Notes: generated from the sequence alone by a model not told the origin. A stretch of DNA of 31,022 nucleotides from SLNP01 sp964446435 (GCA_964446435.1 CAYUOS010000021.1:1-31022), one strand, 5' to 3'; shown: positions 13,812 to 22,538, counted from the first letter of the stretch. A program made the numbers and translations.

Positions 13812-14990
13812 ATGGAATTCTATATAGAGGTCAACAGTCAGCAAAGAAATCACGACGGAGAGAGAATCTGCGGCGATGTCTTCCTAAACAGGTACCTGAA
13901 GGAGGAAAACCGGATAATCGTGGTTCTGTCTGACGGGATGGGTCACGGGGTGAAGGCCAACATACTGGCAACGCTTACCTCTACCATGGCACTGAACTTC
14001 ACTGTCGAACACAAGGAGGCCGAGCGAATTGCAGAGATAATAATGAATACCCTGCCGGTATGCAGCGAGAGAAAGATCAGCTACGCCACCTTTTCAATTG
14101 TAGACATAGAGAGTGACGGGAGGACAACCATCCTTGAATATGACAATCCGCCCGCGATTATTCTGCGCGGCAAAACACCATTTGAACCAGCCTGGAAGAA
14201 TGTCACACTCGGAAAGGGCAGGAATGCCGGCAAAACGCTCAAGACCTGCTCATTCTATCCGCAGAAGGAGGACAGAATAATCATCTGCTCTGATGGGGTT
14301 GCCCAGAGCGGAATGGGAAGTGAGGCTCTTCCATTCGGATGGGAAATGGACAATCTCTCATCGTATGCAGCAAGGCTGGTGTCAAACGAACCTTCAATAT
14401 CGGCCCTGACACTCGCAGGCAAGATTGTGAGCATGGCTTACAAGAATGATCGTTACAAGGCAAAGGACGACATAAGTTGCGGAGTGATATATTTCAGGGA
14501 GCCAAGGAAGCTGATTCTGTGCACCGGGCCCCCATACGAGAAAGAGAAGGATGTGATACTGGCAGAAATGGTGAAGGAATTTGACGGGAAGAGAATACTT
14601 GCAGGCAGAACCACTGCCGACATTATAGCCCGCGAGCTGAACCGCAAGATAGTGGACGAACTGATATTTGAAGACCCCGAACTTCCTCCCGAGAGTTTCA
14701 TGGAAGGGATAGACCTGGTTACGGAAGGAATTCTTACCCTACAGAAAGCCAGTGAGATAATCAGGACATACAACAACAGTGTACGGCTCGGGAAGGGCCC
14801 TGCCGATAAGATTGTAAAGCTTCTGATGGAGAGTGATGAGATACATTTCATTGTCGGAACCAGGATCAATGTTGCCCATCAGGACCCCAACCTTCCGGTT
14901 GAGCTTGAAATCAGGAGGACGGTGGTGAAGCGTATTGCCAACACCCTCGAGGACAAATGGCTCAAGAAGGTATCACTCGAGTATATCTGA
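13812..14990 (+). CDS. SpoIIE-family (PP2C) serine phosphatase with extra C-terminal domain
   Basis: Residues 1-230 form a PP2C/SpoIIE catalytic domain with the metal-binding acids in place: D22 in GDVF, D41 in SDGMGHG, D161 in CSDGV and D219-D220 in DDISCG. Residues about 233-392 form a separate C-terminal domain of no named function. It contains GRTTADIIARELNR and EGIDLVTEGILTL and ends in a basic stretch. The protein is soluble and lies 17 bp after the HydS-type sensor, so the sensor probably controls the phosphatase. No anti-anti-sigma (STAS) partner or anti-sigma kinase is encoded nearby, so its substrate is unknown. A phosphoreceiver or kinase of the opposite operon is a possible target. 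Confidence 0.88.
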   Translation: MEFYIEVNSQQRNHDGERICGDVFLNRYLKEENRIIVVLSDGMGHGVKANILATLTSTMALNFTVEHKEAERIAEIIMNTLPVCSERKISYATFSIVDIESDGRTTILEYDNPPAIILRGKTPFEPAWKNVTLGKGRNAGKTLKTCSFYPQKEDRIIICSDGVAQSGMGSEALPFGWEMDNLSSYAARLVSNEPSISALTLAGKIVSMAYKNDRYKAKDDISCGVIYFREPRKLILCTGPPYEKEKDVILAEMVKEFDGKRILAGRTTADIIARELNRKIVDELIFEDPELPPESFMEGIDLVTEGILTLQKASEIIRTYNNSVRLGKGPADKIVKLLMESDEIHFIVGTRINVAHQDPNLPVELEIRRTVVKRIANTLEDKWLKKVSLEYI

Positions 14991-15024
14991 TCTGACCTGA
15001 TCTGGCGAAAAGCCTCAGCAAATA

Positions 15025-15444
15025 TTACTGAAACTTCAGTATGTGATCGAAAAGCACTGGCTGTATCAGCGGGTGGGTGAGGTTTTCTGGCATCGAATCA
15101 GCCATTATAACCTCGGCAATCTCAGAACCTTCAGGCAATCGCCCCAGCGTTCTCACCTCAGCAAGGTAGAGCCTCCCGTAACCGGCGTACTTTCCGTCGC
15201 TTACACCGTAGGGGGCAATGAACATGATGTCAAAACCGGTTGCTCCTGTCTCTTCATATAGTTCCCTTGAGGCAGTCGTGTCTGGATCCTCCCCCTCTTC
15301 GACATGCCCCCCCGGTATCTCCCATGTACTCCTCTCACGATGCCTCACGAAAAGCCATCTGCCTTTATGCCTGGCTGCAATGATTGAATATAGCGCCCTT
15401 CCGGGTGGCTCGAAATCTGATTCATAGATTTTTACTTTCACCAT
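15025..15444 (-). CDS. Nudix hydrolase
   Basis: The 139-residue protein has a complete Nudix box at residues 46-68: G-x5-E-x7-R-E-L-x-E-E-x-G, seen as GHVEEGE then SRELYEETGA. Family members hydrolyse nucleoside diphosphates linked to another group. The segment EIPGGHVEEGEDP resembles MutT/8-oxo-dGTPase-like members, but the substrate cannot be read from sequence. It stands alone, convergent with the phosphatase gene and divergent from the metallophosphoesterase gene. The end of the gene contains a 16-bp inverted repeat (TACTGAAACTTCAGTA, 15026-15041) with only a 2-base centre, which is not a credible terminator. Confidence 0.92.
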   Translation of the reverse strand: MVKVKIYESDFEPPGRALYSIIAARHKGRWLFVRHRERSTWEIPGGHVEEGEDPDTTASRELYEETGATGFDIMFIAPYGVSDGKYAGYGRLYLAEVRTLGRLPEGSEIAEVIMADSMPENLTHPLIQPVLFDHILKFQ

Positions 15445-15470
15445 CGGTTTCTGATAAGGTCTCTTAACTG

Positions 15471-15478
15471 CAAAACTA
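15471..15478 (-). promoter_or_regulatory. Candidate -7 element for the Nudix gene
   Basis: Read on the minus strand this is TAGTTTTG, matching TAnnTTTG, 26 bp upstream of the Nudix ATG. No convincing -33 element was found. Confidence 0.3.
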
Positions 15479-15516
15479 ATACATCTAAGTCAACCCCGGG
15501 TTAAAATTAATTCCCT

Positions 15517-15524
15517 TATTTTTG
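15517..15524 (+). promoter_or_regulatory. Candidate -7 element for the metallophosphoesterase gene
   Basis: TATTTTTG matches TAnnTTTG, 19 bp upstream of the ATG at 15544. No TTTG was seen at -33 spacing. Confidence 0.3.
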
Positions 15525-15543
15525 TCTCCCGAACATTGATCTT

Positions 15544-16725
15544 ATGTTACTTCTTTTCTGGCATATACTGACCGCACTACTAACTTTCCTGCTGTTCCGC
15601 GAGGCTGGCTCCGGCATGAAACCAGGCTACGGGAAGGCTCTGCTTGTTGTAAACCTGGCTTTCACAGTAATCATTTCGCTGGCACTGATTCTAAATGCAT
15701 TTCCGGGCTCTGATCATGACACACCCGAAGGAATAGCGGCAGGCATGAACCTGAATCTCGTCGCAGTCGCATTCCTGCTGCCGAGAACCCTGCTCACCAT
15801 ACTTCACTATGCCGGCAGGATGATGCGCATACGCAGGGGAGGATACATGAAATCCCTTACCCTCACGGGCCTTATACTCTACGCCATAATACTTTCAATG
15901 ACCCTCCACGGCCATTTTATCCAGAGGTTCAGGTTCGCAATTGAGGAGGTGGCTATAGAGCTTCCGGGTCTGAAAGGTGACCTTGACGGACTAAAGATTG
16001 TGCATATCTCGGATCTTCACCTGGGAAGCTTTCACGGAAGGCACGATAAGCTTAGTCGGATGGCCCGCCTGGTAAACGACCTTGATCCCGATCTGATAAT
16101 CGACACAGGTGACTTTATTACGCTGGGACACCGCGAATTTGGCACTACAGACACAATACTGGTTAACATGACTGCAAGGTATGGCAAGTATGCAGTGCTT
16201 GGTAATCATGACATCGGCACATACCTTAAGGAGGCAAATGCAGAGTCAATTGACGAGACAATCAGGAATGTCTCGGAAATGATTCGCAGGTCGGGCTACA
16301 TCCTCCTCGAAAGCGCCACTGATATTATCAGAATTGGAGATGCTTCGCTTGCCCTCACAGGTGCTGAGACACGCGGCAGGCACCCTGGAATCATACATCC
16401 CGATATAGGCCCGGCGCTTGCCGGATCGGATGATGCCGATTTAAGGATTTTATTAACCCACGATCCAAATCACTGGGATGAGGTAATACATAAGTATCCG
16501 GGAATTGAGATAACACTGGCGGGGCATACGCATGCAATGCAGTTCGGCTTTGCAGTGGGTGGTTTGAAATGGAGTCCCTCGGCCTGGTCATACCCAAGGT
16601 GGAACGGCCTCTACAGGGAGGGTGATATGTATCTGTATGTAAACCGGGGGGCGGGCGTTCTGGGAATTCCGGCAAGGATAGGGATGCGACCCGAGGTTAC
16701 ACTCATTACACTTAAAAAGGTGTAA
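15544..16725 (+). CDS. Membrane-anchored metallophosphoesterase (YkuE/YaeI-like)
   Basis: The first 125 residues contain about four hydrophobic segments (about 2-18, 32-52, 70-90 and 104-122). They are followed by a calcineurin-like phosphoesterase domain. The dinuclear metal motifs are all visible: D157 and H159 in SDLHLG, D190 in DTGDF, N221 and H222 in GNHD, a His in LLTHDPNHW, and GHTHAMQFG near residue 328. Family relatives in bacteria cleave UDP-diacylglucosamine or phospholipid-type substrates, but the substrate here is unknown. The stop codon overlaps the T-tract of the terminator that serves the opposing gene, so the two transcripts converge tightly. Confidence 0.92.
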   Translation: MLLLFWHILTALLTFLLFREAGSGMKPGYGKALLVVNLAFTVIISLALILNAFPGSDHDTPEGIAAGMNLNLVAVAFLLPRTLLTILHYAGRMMRIRRGGYMKSLTLTGLILYAIILSMTLHGHFIQRFRFAIEEVAIELPGLKGDLDGLKIVHISDLHLGSFHGRHDKLSRMARLVNDLDPDLIIDTGDFITLGHREFGTTDTILVNMTARYGKYAVLGNHDIGTYLKEANAESIDETIRNVSEMIRRSGYILLESATDIIRIGDASLALTGAETRGRHPGIIHPDIGPALAGSDDADLRILLTHDPNHWDEVIHKYPGIEITLAGHTHAMQFGFAVGGLKWSPSAWSYPRWNGLYREGDMYLYVNRGAGVLGIPARIGMRPEVTLITLKKV

Positions 16726-16756
16726 AAAAAGCGGACACCCTGTGAGGATGTCCGCT
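16724..16756 (-). terminator. Rho-independent terminator of the Spy-like gene
   Basis: Read on the minus strand, GCGGACATCC, a 5-base loop and GGGTGTCCGC form a 10-bp stem with one mismatch (16731-16755), followed by seven T (16730-16724). It lies 42 bp past the stop of the gene at 16798-17187. The T-tract overlaps the stop codon of the opposing metallophosphoesterase gene. On the plus strand it lacks a T-tract. Confidence 0.85.
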
Positions 16757-16797
16757 CAAACCCCTAAAAAAAACAAAAACAAAGCAACCAATACACC

Positions 16798-17187
16798 TTA
16801 CCTGCGTCGCATGGCAGCCATTCTCTCTTCCATTTTTTTCTGGTACTCCTCGAACTTCTTGTCACCAAGAAGTTTTTTCATCTCAGCATTTCTTTCAGTG
16901 TTGATCTTTTCCATGTTGGCCCTCATCGCCTCCCTGTCTCCCGAGTTCATTGCCGCCTGTCTCATCTCTGTCTGCTTCTTTGCATACTTGAGTTGCATGT
17001 CATAGACCTTCTTCTCCATATCCTTGGCCAGTGACAGCTCCTTCATCATCCATTCAGTCTCTGTCTTTGCAGTCTCCTCAGGTGTCCTTGCCTGCATCCG
17101 CTGGCCCTGACCCTGTCCCTGTGCAAATGTGATGGTAACGAAGAGCATCATCGTCATTACCGAGAGTAATACTTTCTTATTGTTCAT
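16798..17187 (-). CDS. Secreted Spy/DUF4890-like small helical protein
   Basis: The 129-residue protein begins with a signal peptide (MNNKK then a hydrophobic stretch to about residue 22, ending TFAQ). The mature part is charged, Met- and Gln-rich and almost wholly helical, with short GQGQGQ repeats after the cleavage site. It carries a pattern resembling Spy/CpxP LTxxQ proteins (MQLKYAKKQTEMR, LLGDKKFEEYQKKMEERMA). Related Bacteroidota proteins are annotated as DUF4890. A periplasmic chaperone or metal-binding role is possible by analogy only. It is a single-gene unit with its own terminator. Confidence 0.8.
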   Translation of the reverse strand: MNNKKVLLSVMTMMLFVTITFAQGQGQGQRMQARTPEETAKTETEWMMKELSLAKDMEKKVYDMQLKYAKKQTEMRQAAMNSGDREAMRANMEKINTERNAEMKKLLGDKKFEEYQKKMEERMAAMRRR

Positions 17188-17285
17188 GATTGGTGAATTT
17201 TGGTTTTGTAATCCTTAGACACTTCCTGTTTATAACTTATTCCGCAACAAGGCATATATTTTTTTTCCGATTATCTATTTTTAGC

Positions 17286-17299
17286 GGTTATTAATAACC
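17286..17299. promoter_or_regulatory. Perfect 14-bp palindrome upstream of the metallopeptidase gene
   Basis: GGTTATTAATAACC is a perfect palindrome located 32 bp before the ATG at 17331, in the divergent gap between the Spy-like gene and the metallopeptidase. It could be an operator. No regulator can be named and chance is possible. Confidence 0.25.
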
Positions 17300-17330
17300 T
17301 GAACCAGGTAACACCACAATTAAGGAACAG

Positions 17331-18038
17331 ATGCATCGGATTATCACAGAGTCAGGAGAGATAGTGTTTGTACTTGAGCGTTCGGCAAGGCGTACCGTTT
17401 CGATCAGTATCAGGCGCGATGGCTCTGTCTTAGTAAGGGCGCCGATGAAGGCCCCTGCTTCCGAAATCGAGGCCTTCGTGAGAACCAAGGCAAAATGGAT
17501 ACTGAAACATTCGAAACGGCTGACTGAGAGGTTCGAGAAGGAGAAGAGGGACTTTACCGACGGGGAGATGCACTACTACCTCGGAAGGCCTATACCTCTG
17601 AAAATAAGCAGGACAGGAAGGAACCGGATTTCGATGACAGATGAATCAATCGAAATAGAGACTGCACAGGAGTGGAACCCGGAGTATGGCAGGAAGCTTC
17701 TCGATGCACTCTTCAGGAAGAAGGCGATGGAGGTATTCGGCCATAGAATGGCTCTGCTTATTGAGAAACATGCCAGACTCAATTTCAGGCCGACCGGACT
17801 GAAGGTTCGTACCACAGTCAGTCGCTGGGGCAGCTGCTCAGCCAATGGCTCAATAACCCTTAGCTCCAACCTTCTGAAAAAGCGTATAGAGCTCATAGAC
17901 TATGTCATACTGCACGAACTCTGCCACCTTCGCCACCGCAACCACGGCCCCGGTTTCTACAAACTGCTGGAAGAGGTTTGCCCAGAATACAGAACATTGA
18001 AAAAGGAGATTATCAATCCTGACGGGTCTGAAATATAG
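17331..18038 (+). CDS. YgjP/SprT-like zinc metallopeptidase (DUF45)
   Basis: The 235-residue protein has the DUF45 layout. An N-terminal all-beta region (about 1-110) is followed by a helical catalytic part with the zinc motif HELCH at 195-199 and a third ligand candidate H205 in RNHGPGFY. The preceding RWGSCSANGSITLS at 165-178 is a family hallmark. Length matches YgjP-type proteins. No signal peptide is present, so it is cytoplasmic. The natural substrate of the family is not well defined. It is convergent with the propeller-phosphatase gene, with 15 bp between the stops. Confidence 0.92.
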   Translation: MHRIITESGEIVFVLERSARRTVSISIRRDGSVLVRAPMKAPASEIEAFVRTKAKWILKHSKRLTERFEKEKRDFTDGEMHYYLGRPIPLKISRTGRNRISMTDESIEIETAQEWNPEYGRKLLDALFRKKAMEVFGHRMALLIEKHARLNFRPTGLKVRTTVSRWGSCSANGSITLSSNLLKKRIELIDYVILHELCHLRHRNHGPGFYKLLEEVCPEYRTLKKEIINPDGSEI

Positions 18039-18053
18039 GGTATATAGGGCTTG

Positions 18054-21000
18054 CTAAACCCTGATGCCGATTATGGTGACGTCGTCAACCTGTTCCAGGT
18101 CTCCTCTCCAGCGTGCAAACTCCTCTTCAAGTATCCTCCTCTGCTCTACCATCGGCAACTCTTTGACTGAAGAAAGCAGAAGCTTCAGGTTCTTCACCTT
18201 ATACTTTGAATGGTCAGGGCCGCCAAACTGATCTGCAAAACCGTCAGTAAAGAGATATATTACATCGCCCCTGTTGAGTTTAAGGACATGGTTCCTGAAG
18301 TGTGGCTTCTCACCGTAGAAAATCCCAATCGGCATCCTGTCACCCCTGTATTCAGTCATCCTGGCACCCCTGAAATGAAGCATCGAATTGTAAGCGGCTG
18401 CAAACTCAACCGTAAGTGTATCAGGTTCGTAGATACACAGAGCCATGTCTATTCCGTCAGCAGCCTCTCCCTGCCGGCCAGTCTGCTTCAGCGACAACTT
18501 GACCCTCTCCCTGAGCAGACCAAGCACCTGGGAGGCTGAGAGAGTGGTGTCGCTGTTGATGATGTCATTCAGTGATGATATTCCCAGCATGCTCATGAAG
18601 GCTCCCGGTACTCCGTGACCCGTACAGTCGGCAGCTGTAAAGAATACCCTTCCTCCCTCACCGGCTATCCAGTAGAAGTCACCACTGACGATATCCCTCG
18701 GTTTGAACAGAATGAAATGATCTGAAAAGGTCTTCCTAAACAATTGATCCTCCGGCATCATGGCCTGCTGAATGCGGCTGGCATAGGCTATGCTCGAGGT
18801 TATCTCCTGCTTCTGGGCTGCTATTTCGGCAGTACGCTCGGCGACTCTTTTCTCCAGCACATTCTTGTCGTGAACGAGCTTCCTTTCACGCATCCTCATA
18901 AGGCCAAATACAGATGAGAGCAGCACAAATGCCACAACAACGTAAAACCAGCTTGTCTCTGTTATGCCGGGCCTGATCCTGAAATTAAAAACCTGTTCGC
19001 TGCTTAACATTCCCGGCACTGCCCTCGAAATAACCCTGAGCGTATAGTTTCCGGGTTTGGAGAACAGGGTAAGCACCGGAATTGACGACCATTCAGTCCA
19101 TCCATCAGTTATACCATCAATACGATACCTGTACTGCACAGCATTCTGGTTTATGTAATAGGGGGAGATAAAGCTTAGCTTCACCTCCCTCTGGCCACGG
19201 GCAAACTCGGTTCCTTCAATTCCAAAGAAAGGATCACCTTCCCCTCTTAAGCCACCAATAAACAGATCAAGTTTTTTATCGACTCCTACCGGCGTGGTCG
19301 GATCAATACGGATAATTCTGTTGGCCTCATCAGTAATCCATAACCACTTACCTGAGCTGCTTATCGAGCCAATGCCCTGAAATAGACGCAGTAGTGACTG
19401 CTCTTCCGCCGTCCATCCCTCGCCGGATCCGAACCACACCGGATAATCTCCCATCAATATCCACGGATTGCCATTCTCGGTAAAGATATACCTGTAGGCC
19501 TGATTGCCCGGCTCATAACCCGGTAGTGGCAACAGATCGTCAGCAACGGCATCATAATGGTAGACTCCAGTTTCCGTGAACATAAAAAGGGTGTCTCTCA
19601 TGTACTCTACATGATACCTCTGTACAAAATCAGAGGGCACCCTGTACTCTGTCATTATGCTTCCGGCATGCCCCGGATTTGTCATCCTGACGAGGCTGTT
19701 CTCGCCTCCCAGCCACAGGGTAGACCCGCCGTCGACTGCTGCTGAGTGAAAGGACCGGTTCACCGGCGGGAACGGGATCTCTGCCCTCCATTCTCCCTTT
19801 TGTGAAATAACAGAGAACCATCCGTTGCTGGTTGCAACATAGTATCTGCCCTCATCTGTTGCATTGCTTATATGATTTACAAATACTCCTGTAACGACAG
19901 GAATGGCAATGCTGTCAGATACATTGTACAAACCCCTGTTGGTACCGACCAAAAGGCCATCACCTGTTGCAACCAACTGCTTGCACTTCTCTGATATCCC
20001 GGCGACTCTTCTGAATTCATGTCTCACCGAACTCAATCGCCTCACCGTCTCCTTCACATACCTGTATGAGGGTTCATGTGATGCAGGAATCACATCCACT
20101 GTCACCTCCGTTGATACCTCCTCTACCGCCTCAGTTGTCTCTTCAGTCTGCTTATTAGCCGTGTTTCTCCCAAAGATCCTGTCAATTATGCTCCTGCGCT
20201 CAGGCTGAACTGCATCCTGTACCTGGACAGGCAACTCTTCTGACCTGATTTGCGGTTCCTCCCTGACCGTAACCACCTGCCGCCTGACCGGCACTCTCCT
20301 CAGCACCTCCTCAGTCTCATATCTTCTGACCTCGCCAAGGAGGAAGAGGCCGTCACTGGTTCCTGCATAGAGCTTTCCTTTATGCCACACTGCCGAAATG
20401 ATATTGCCGCTTAGCCCCCGGTAGATTCCGAAATTGGTTACCGGAAGGCTAAGGTCAGCCCTCGTAAGCCCGAATTCATGCGACATCCACAGGCCGCCAT
20501 TCTTGTCAGACCCGGTCGCAAACACCTCATTATCTGGCAGTCCCCTTTCGTAGTTAATGGTATGGTATACCTTCCTGCTCTTTCTGCCCACAACAATCAC
20601 CCCCCCTTCAACCGTCGAAAACAGGTATAGTGTGTCATTTATCAGGTGGCCACCTGCAAGAAGCTTCTCATCAAGATACCCCTCGTCCTCAGGCTCCCAC
20701 CTGTAGAACTCAAGGCCGTCAAAAAGATGAATAGTGCTGGAACCAAGGCCTAAAAGAACACGGCGTCCGTCGTAGGGAAGAGTGAAGAGAATCTCATCAA
20801 AGGCTGTCATATAACCGGTTACCAGTGGCAACAGCTCAACACCCTCGAGTTTGCAGAGGCCGGTTGACCAGATACTGACGAATATTCCATCAGGAGTGCT
20901 GAAAGCTGAAGCAAAGCTCCTGTCAGGCCCTGAAGGAATAAGTGCCTGCTTCTGCAGATCAGGTAATGTGTGTATTGCAAGACACTCAGGGGTAAGCACA

Positions 21001-21443
21001 AAAAGCAGTGAATCAGTCACTATTATCCCTGTCACCACACCAGCAAAGGCAGAATCAGATTCAATTGAGTTGTAGTTATATATTCCATCAGAGTTTCTTT
21101 GCAGGTACCCGTATCTGTTCTCGCCACCGATGTATACCCTTTCATCAATATTGTTGTATACCATGCTGTAAGGTATCACCGGCAACCTGATCAGGTCCCA
21201 GTTATAGCCGTCGAATGTCACCACACCCCTGCGGTTTGCAAAAAGCATGATATCGTAGTTGTCCTGGCAGATAGCCCAGTTCTGGTCTTCAGTCTGCCGG
21301 CTCCCGGAAAAGTGTGTAAGGAACAATCCACCCTGCTGTGCAGATGAAGGCCATGAGCAAAACAGTAGCATTATAAACGAAATCACCACCTCAAAACTCA
21401 GGCGATGACATTGATTCTTCTCTGCTTTTTTTTCTTCTACCAA
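18054..21443 (-). CDS. Periplasmic two-component-type propeller sensor with SpoIIE phosphatase output
   Basis: This is a 1129-residue transmembrane protein. It has a signal peptide (about 14-36), Reg_prop-type beta-propeller repeats (about 40-740), a Y_Y_Y domain (about 765-835, with YRYRIDGITDGWTEW), a single membrane helix (WFYVVVAFVLLSSVFGLM), a coiled coil (about 870-905) and a SpoIIE/PP2C domain (IVSGDFYW, DCTGHGVPGAF, LFTDGFADQFGG, VDDVTIIGI). It is the Bacteroidota hybrid-sensor ectodomain with a phosphatase in place of a kinase. A charged, probably disordered stretch at about 371-470 (VRRQVVTVREEP, KQTEETTEAVEE) interrupts the propeller. The start is TTG at 21443; no in-frame ATG exists between it and the upstream stop, and an 8-A run just after it could hide an assembly indel. 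The ligand is unknown. Confidence 0.88.
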   Translation of the reverse strand: MVEEKKAEKNQCHRLSFEVVISFIMLLFCSWPSSAQQGGLFLTHFSGSRQTEDQNWAICQDNYDIMLFANRRGVVTFDGYNWDLIRLPVIPYSMVYNNIDERVYIGGENRYGYLQRNSDGIYNYNSIESDSAFAGVVTGIIVTDSLLFVLTPECLAIHTLPDLQKQALIPSGPDRSFASAFSTPDGIFVSIWSTGLCKLEGVELLPLVTGYMTAFDEILFTLPYDGRRVLLGLGSSTIHLFDGLEFYRWEPEDEGYLDEKLLAGGHLINDTLYLFSTVEGGVIVVGRKSRKVYHTINYERGLPDNEVFATGSDKNGGLWMSHEFGLTRADLSLPVTNFGIYRGLSGNIISAVWHKGKLYAGTSDGLFLLGEVRRYETEEVLRRVPVRRQVVTVREEPQIRSEELPVQVQDAVQPERRSIIDRIFGRNTANKQTEETTEAVEEVSTEVTVDVIPASHEPSYRYVKETVRRLSSVRHEFRRVAGISEKCKQLVATGDGLLVGTNRGLYNVSDSIAIPVVTGVFVNHISNATDEGRYYVATSNGWFSVISQKGEWRAEIPFPPVNRSFHSAAVDGGSTLWLGGENSLVRMTNPGHAGSIMTEYRVPSDFVQRYHVEYMRDTLFMFTETGVYHYDAVADDLLPLPGYEPGNQAYRYIFTENGNPWILMGDYPVWFGSGEGWTAEEQSLLRLFQGIGSISSSGKWLWITDEANRIIRIDPTTPVGVDKKLDLFIGGLRGEGDPFFGIEGTEFARGQREVKLSFISPYYINQNAVQYRYRIDGITDGWTEWSSIPVLTLFSKPGNYTLRVISRAVPGMLSSEQVFNFRIRPGITETSWFYVVVAFVLLSSVFGLMRMRERKLVHDKNVLEKRVAERTAEIAAQKQEITSSIAYASRIQQAMMPEDQLFRKTFSDHFILFKPRDIVSGDFYWIAGEGGRVFFTAADCTGHGVPGAFMSMLGISSLNDIINSDTTLSASQVLGLLRERVKLSLKQTGRQGEAADGIDMALCIYEPDTLTVEFAAAYNSMLHFRGARMTEYRGDRMPIGIFYGEKPHFRNHVLKLNRGDVIYLFTDGFADQFGGPDHSKYKVKNLKLLLSSVKELPMVEQRRILEEEFARWRGDLEQVDDVTIIGIRV

Positions 21444-21501
21444 CCAGCCAACAATTTAAAAGCAAAATAACGGAAAAACCAATATTATTCAGGCATTGAC
21501 T

Positions 21502-21809
21502 TACCGTTTACCGTTTACCGTCTACCGTCTACCGTTTACCGCCTACCGTTTACCGTTTACCGCCTACCGTTACCGTTTACCGCCTACCGTCTACCGTTTA
21601 CCGTCTACCGTTTACCGTCTACCGTTTACCGTCTACCGTTNNNNNNNNNNNNNNNNNNNNNNNNNNNNNNNNNNNNNNNNNNNNNNNNNNNNNNNNNNNN
21701 NNNNNNNNNNNNNNNNNNNNNNNNNNNNNNNNNNNNNNNNACCGTCTACCGTTTACCGTCTACCGTTTACCGTCTACCGTTTACCGTCTACCGTTTACCG
21801 TCTACCGTT
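21502..21809. repeat. Heptamer tandem array TACCGTT/TACCGTC/TACCGCC with internal assembly gap
   Basis: The 364-bp gap between the propeller gene and yebC is nearly all made of 7-bp units TACCGTT, TACCGTC and TACCGCC, often alternating as 14-bp pairs. One unit (near 21565) has lost a base. The last unit runs into the TAA stop of yebC (21810-21808). The array contains 100 N, so its true length is unknown. Nothing else was recognised in the gap. Confidence 0.95.
21641..21740. other. Assembly gap (100 N)
   Basis: Exactly 100 N flanked on both sides by the same heptamer repeat. This is a scaffold join placed inside the array and not a measured length. Confidence 0.98.
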
Positions 21810-22518
21810 ACGCAATATTCGTAAACACTGCCTGTACATCATCGTCATCCTCGATACGGTCGATCAGTTTTTCAATATCGGTCAGCTGTTCTTCGGTGAA
21901 TTCCACCGGTGTTGTGGGTATCCTCTTCAGGCTTGACTTGGCTACCTCTATACCTTTCTCCTCAAGTGCCTTTGAGAGAGTACCGAAGTTTGTATAATCG
22001 GTATACAGGTAGACCATATCCTCATACAACTCAACATCTTCAAGGCCTGACTCGATAAGTTCAAGCTCAAGCTCCTCAATATCAAGCGAATCAGGTTTTG
22101 CGAACTCAAATACCGCTCTGCGTGAGAACATAAACTCGAGGGAGCCGTTTGGAACAAGTGTTCCTCCGAACTTATTGAAATATGACTTCACGTTCGCAAC
22201 GGTACGGGTATTATTGTCAGTGGCACACTCAATATAGATCAGAACCCCGTGAGGTCCCTTTCCCTCAAAGTTCACCTCGGTGAATGCCTCGAAATCCTTT
22301 CCGGCCGCCCTCTTGATTGCAGCCTCAATATTATCCTTGGGCATATTCTGGGCCTTGGCATTCAGAATGGCTGTACGGAGCCTCGAATTCATCTCAGGGT
22401 CGGGTACGCCTTCCCTGGCTGCAACTGTTATTGCCTTAGCCAGTTTCGGAAATACCTTCGACATCTTGTCCCACCTCTTCTCCTTGGCGGCCCTGCGGTA
22501 TTCAAATGCGCGTCCCAT
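21808..22518 (-). CDS. yebC: YebC/PmpR-family protein
   Basis: This 236-residue protein has the conserved YebC start MGRAFEYRRAAKEKRWDKM (normally MAGHSKW-like) and the body signatures NMPKDNIEAAIKRA (about 78-91), GKGPHGVLIYIE and NGSLEFMFSRRAVFEF. Members bind DNA as regulators, or act at the ribosome to relieve stalling on proline-rich stretches, in different bacteria. Which applies here cannot be told. The C-terminal acidic segment (DRIEDDDDVQAVFTNIA) matches the family end. The stop codon is embedded in the last heptamer of the adjoining repeat array. Confidence 0.95.
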   Translation of the reverse strand: MGRAFEYRRAAKEKRWDKMSKVFPKLAKAITVAAREGVPDPEMNSRLRTAILNAKAQNMPKDNIEAAIKRAAGKDFEAFTEVNFEGKGPHGVLIYIECATDNNTRTVANVKSYFNKFGGTLVPNGSLEFMFSRRAVFEFAKPDSLDIEELELELIESGLEDVELYEDMVYLYTDYTNFGTLSKALEEKGIEVAKSSLKRIPTTPVEFTEEQLTDIEKLIDRIEDDDDVQAVFTNIA

Positions 22519-22538
22519 AAATTATGTTTTTGAGTCCC

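Noticed and set aside
15026..15041. TACTGAAACTTCAGTA inverted repeat as a terminator between the phosphatase and Nudix genes
   Set aside because: The centre is only 2 bases, there is no T-tract, and it lies within the end of the Nudix coding region.
21496..21936. Open frame of about 146 codons reading through the TACCG repeats and the N gap
   Set aside because: Its residues are a translation of the heptamer array (YRLPFTV repeats) plus the antisense of the yebC end, and it crosses the N run. It is not a gene.
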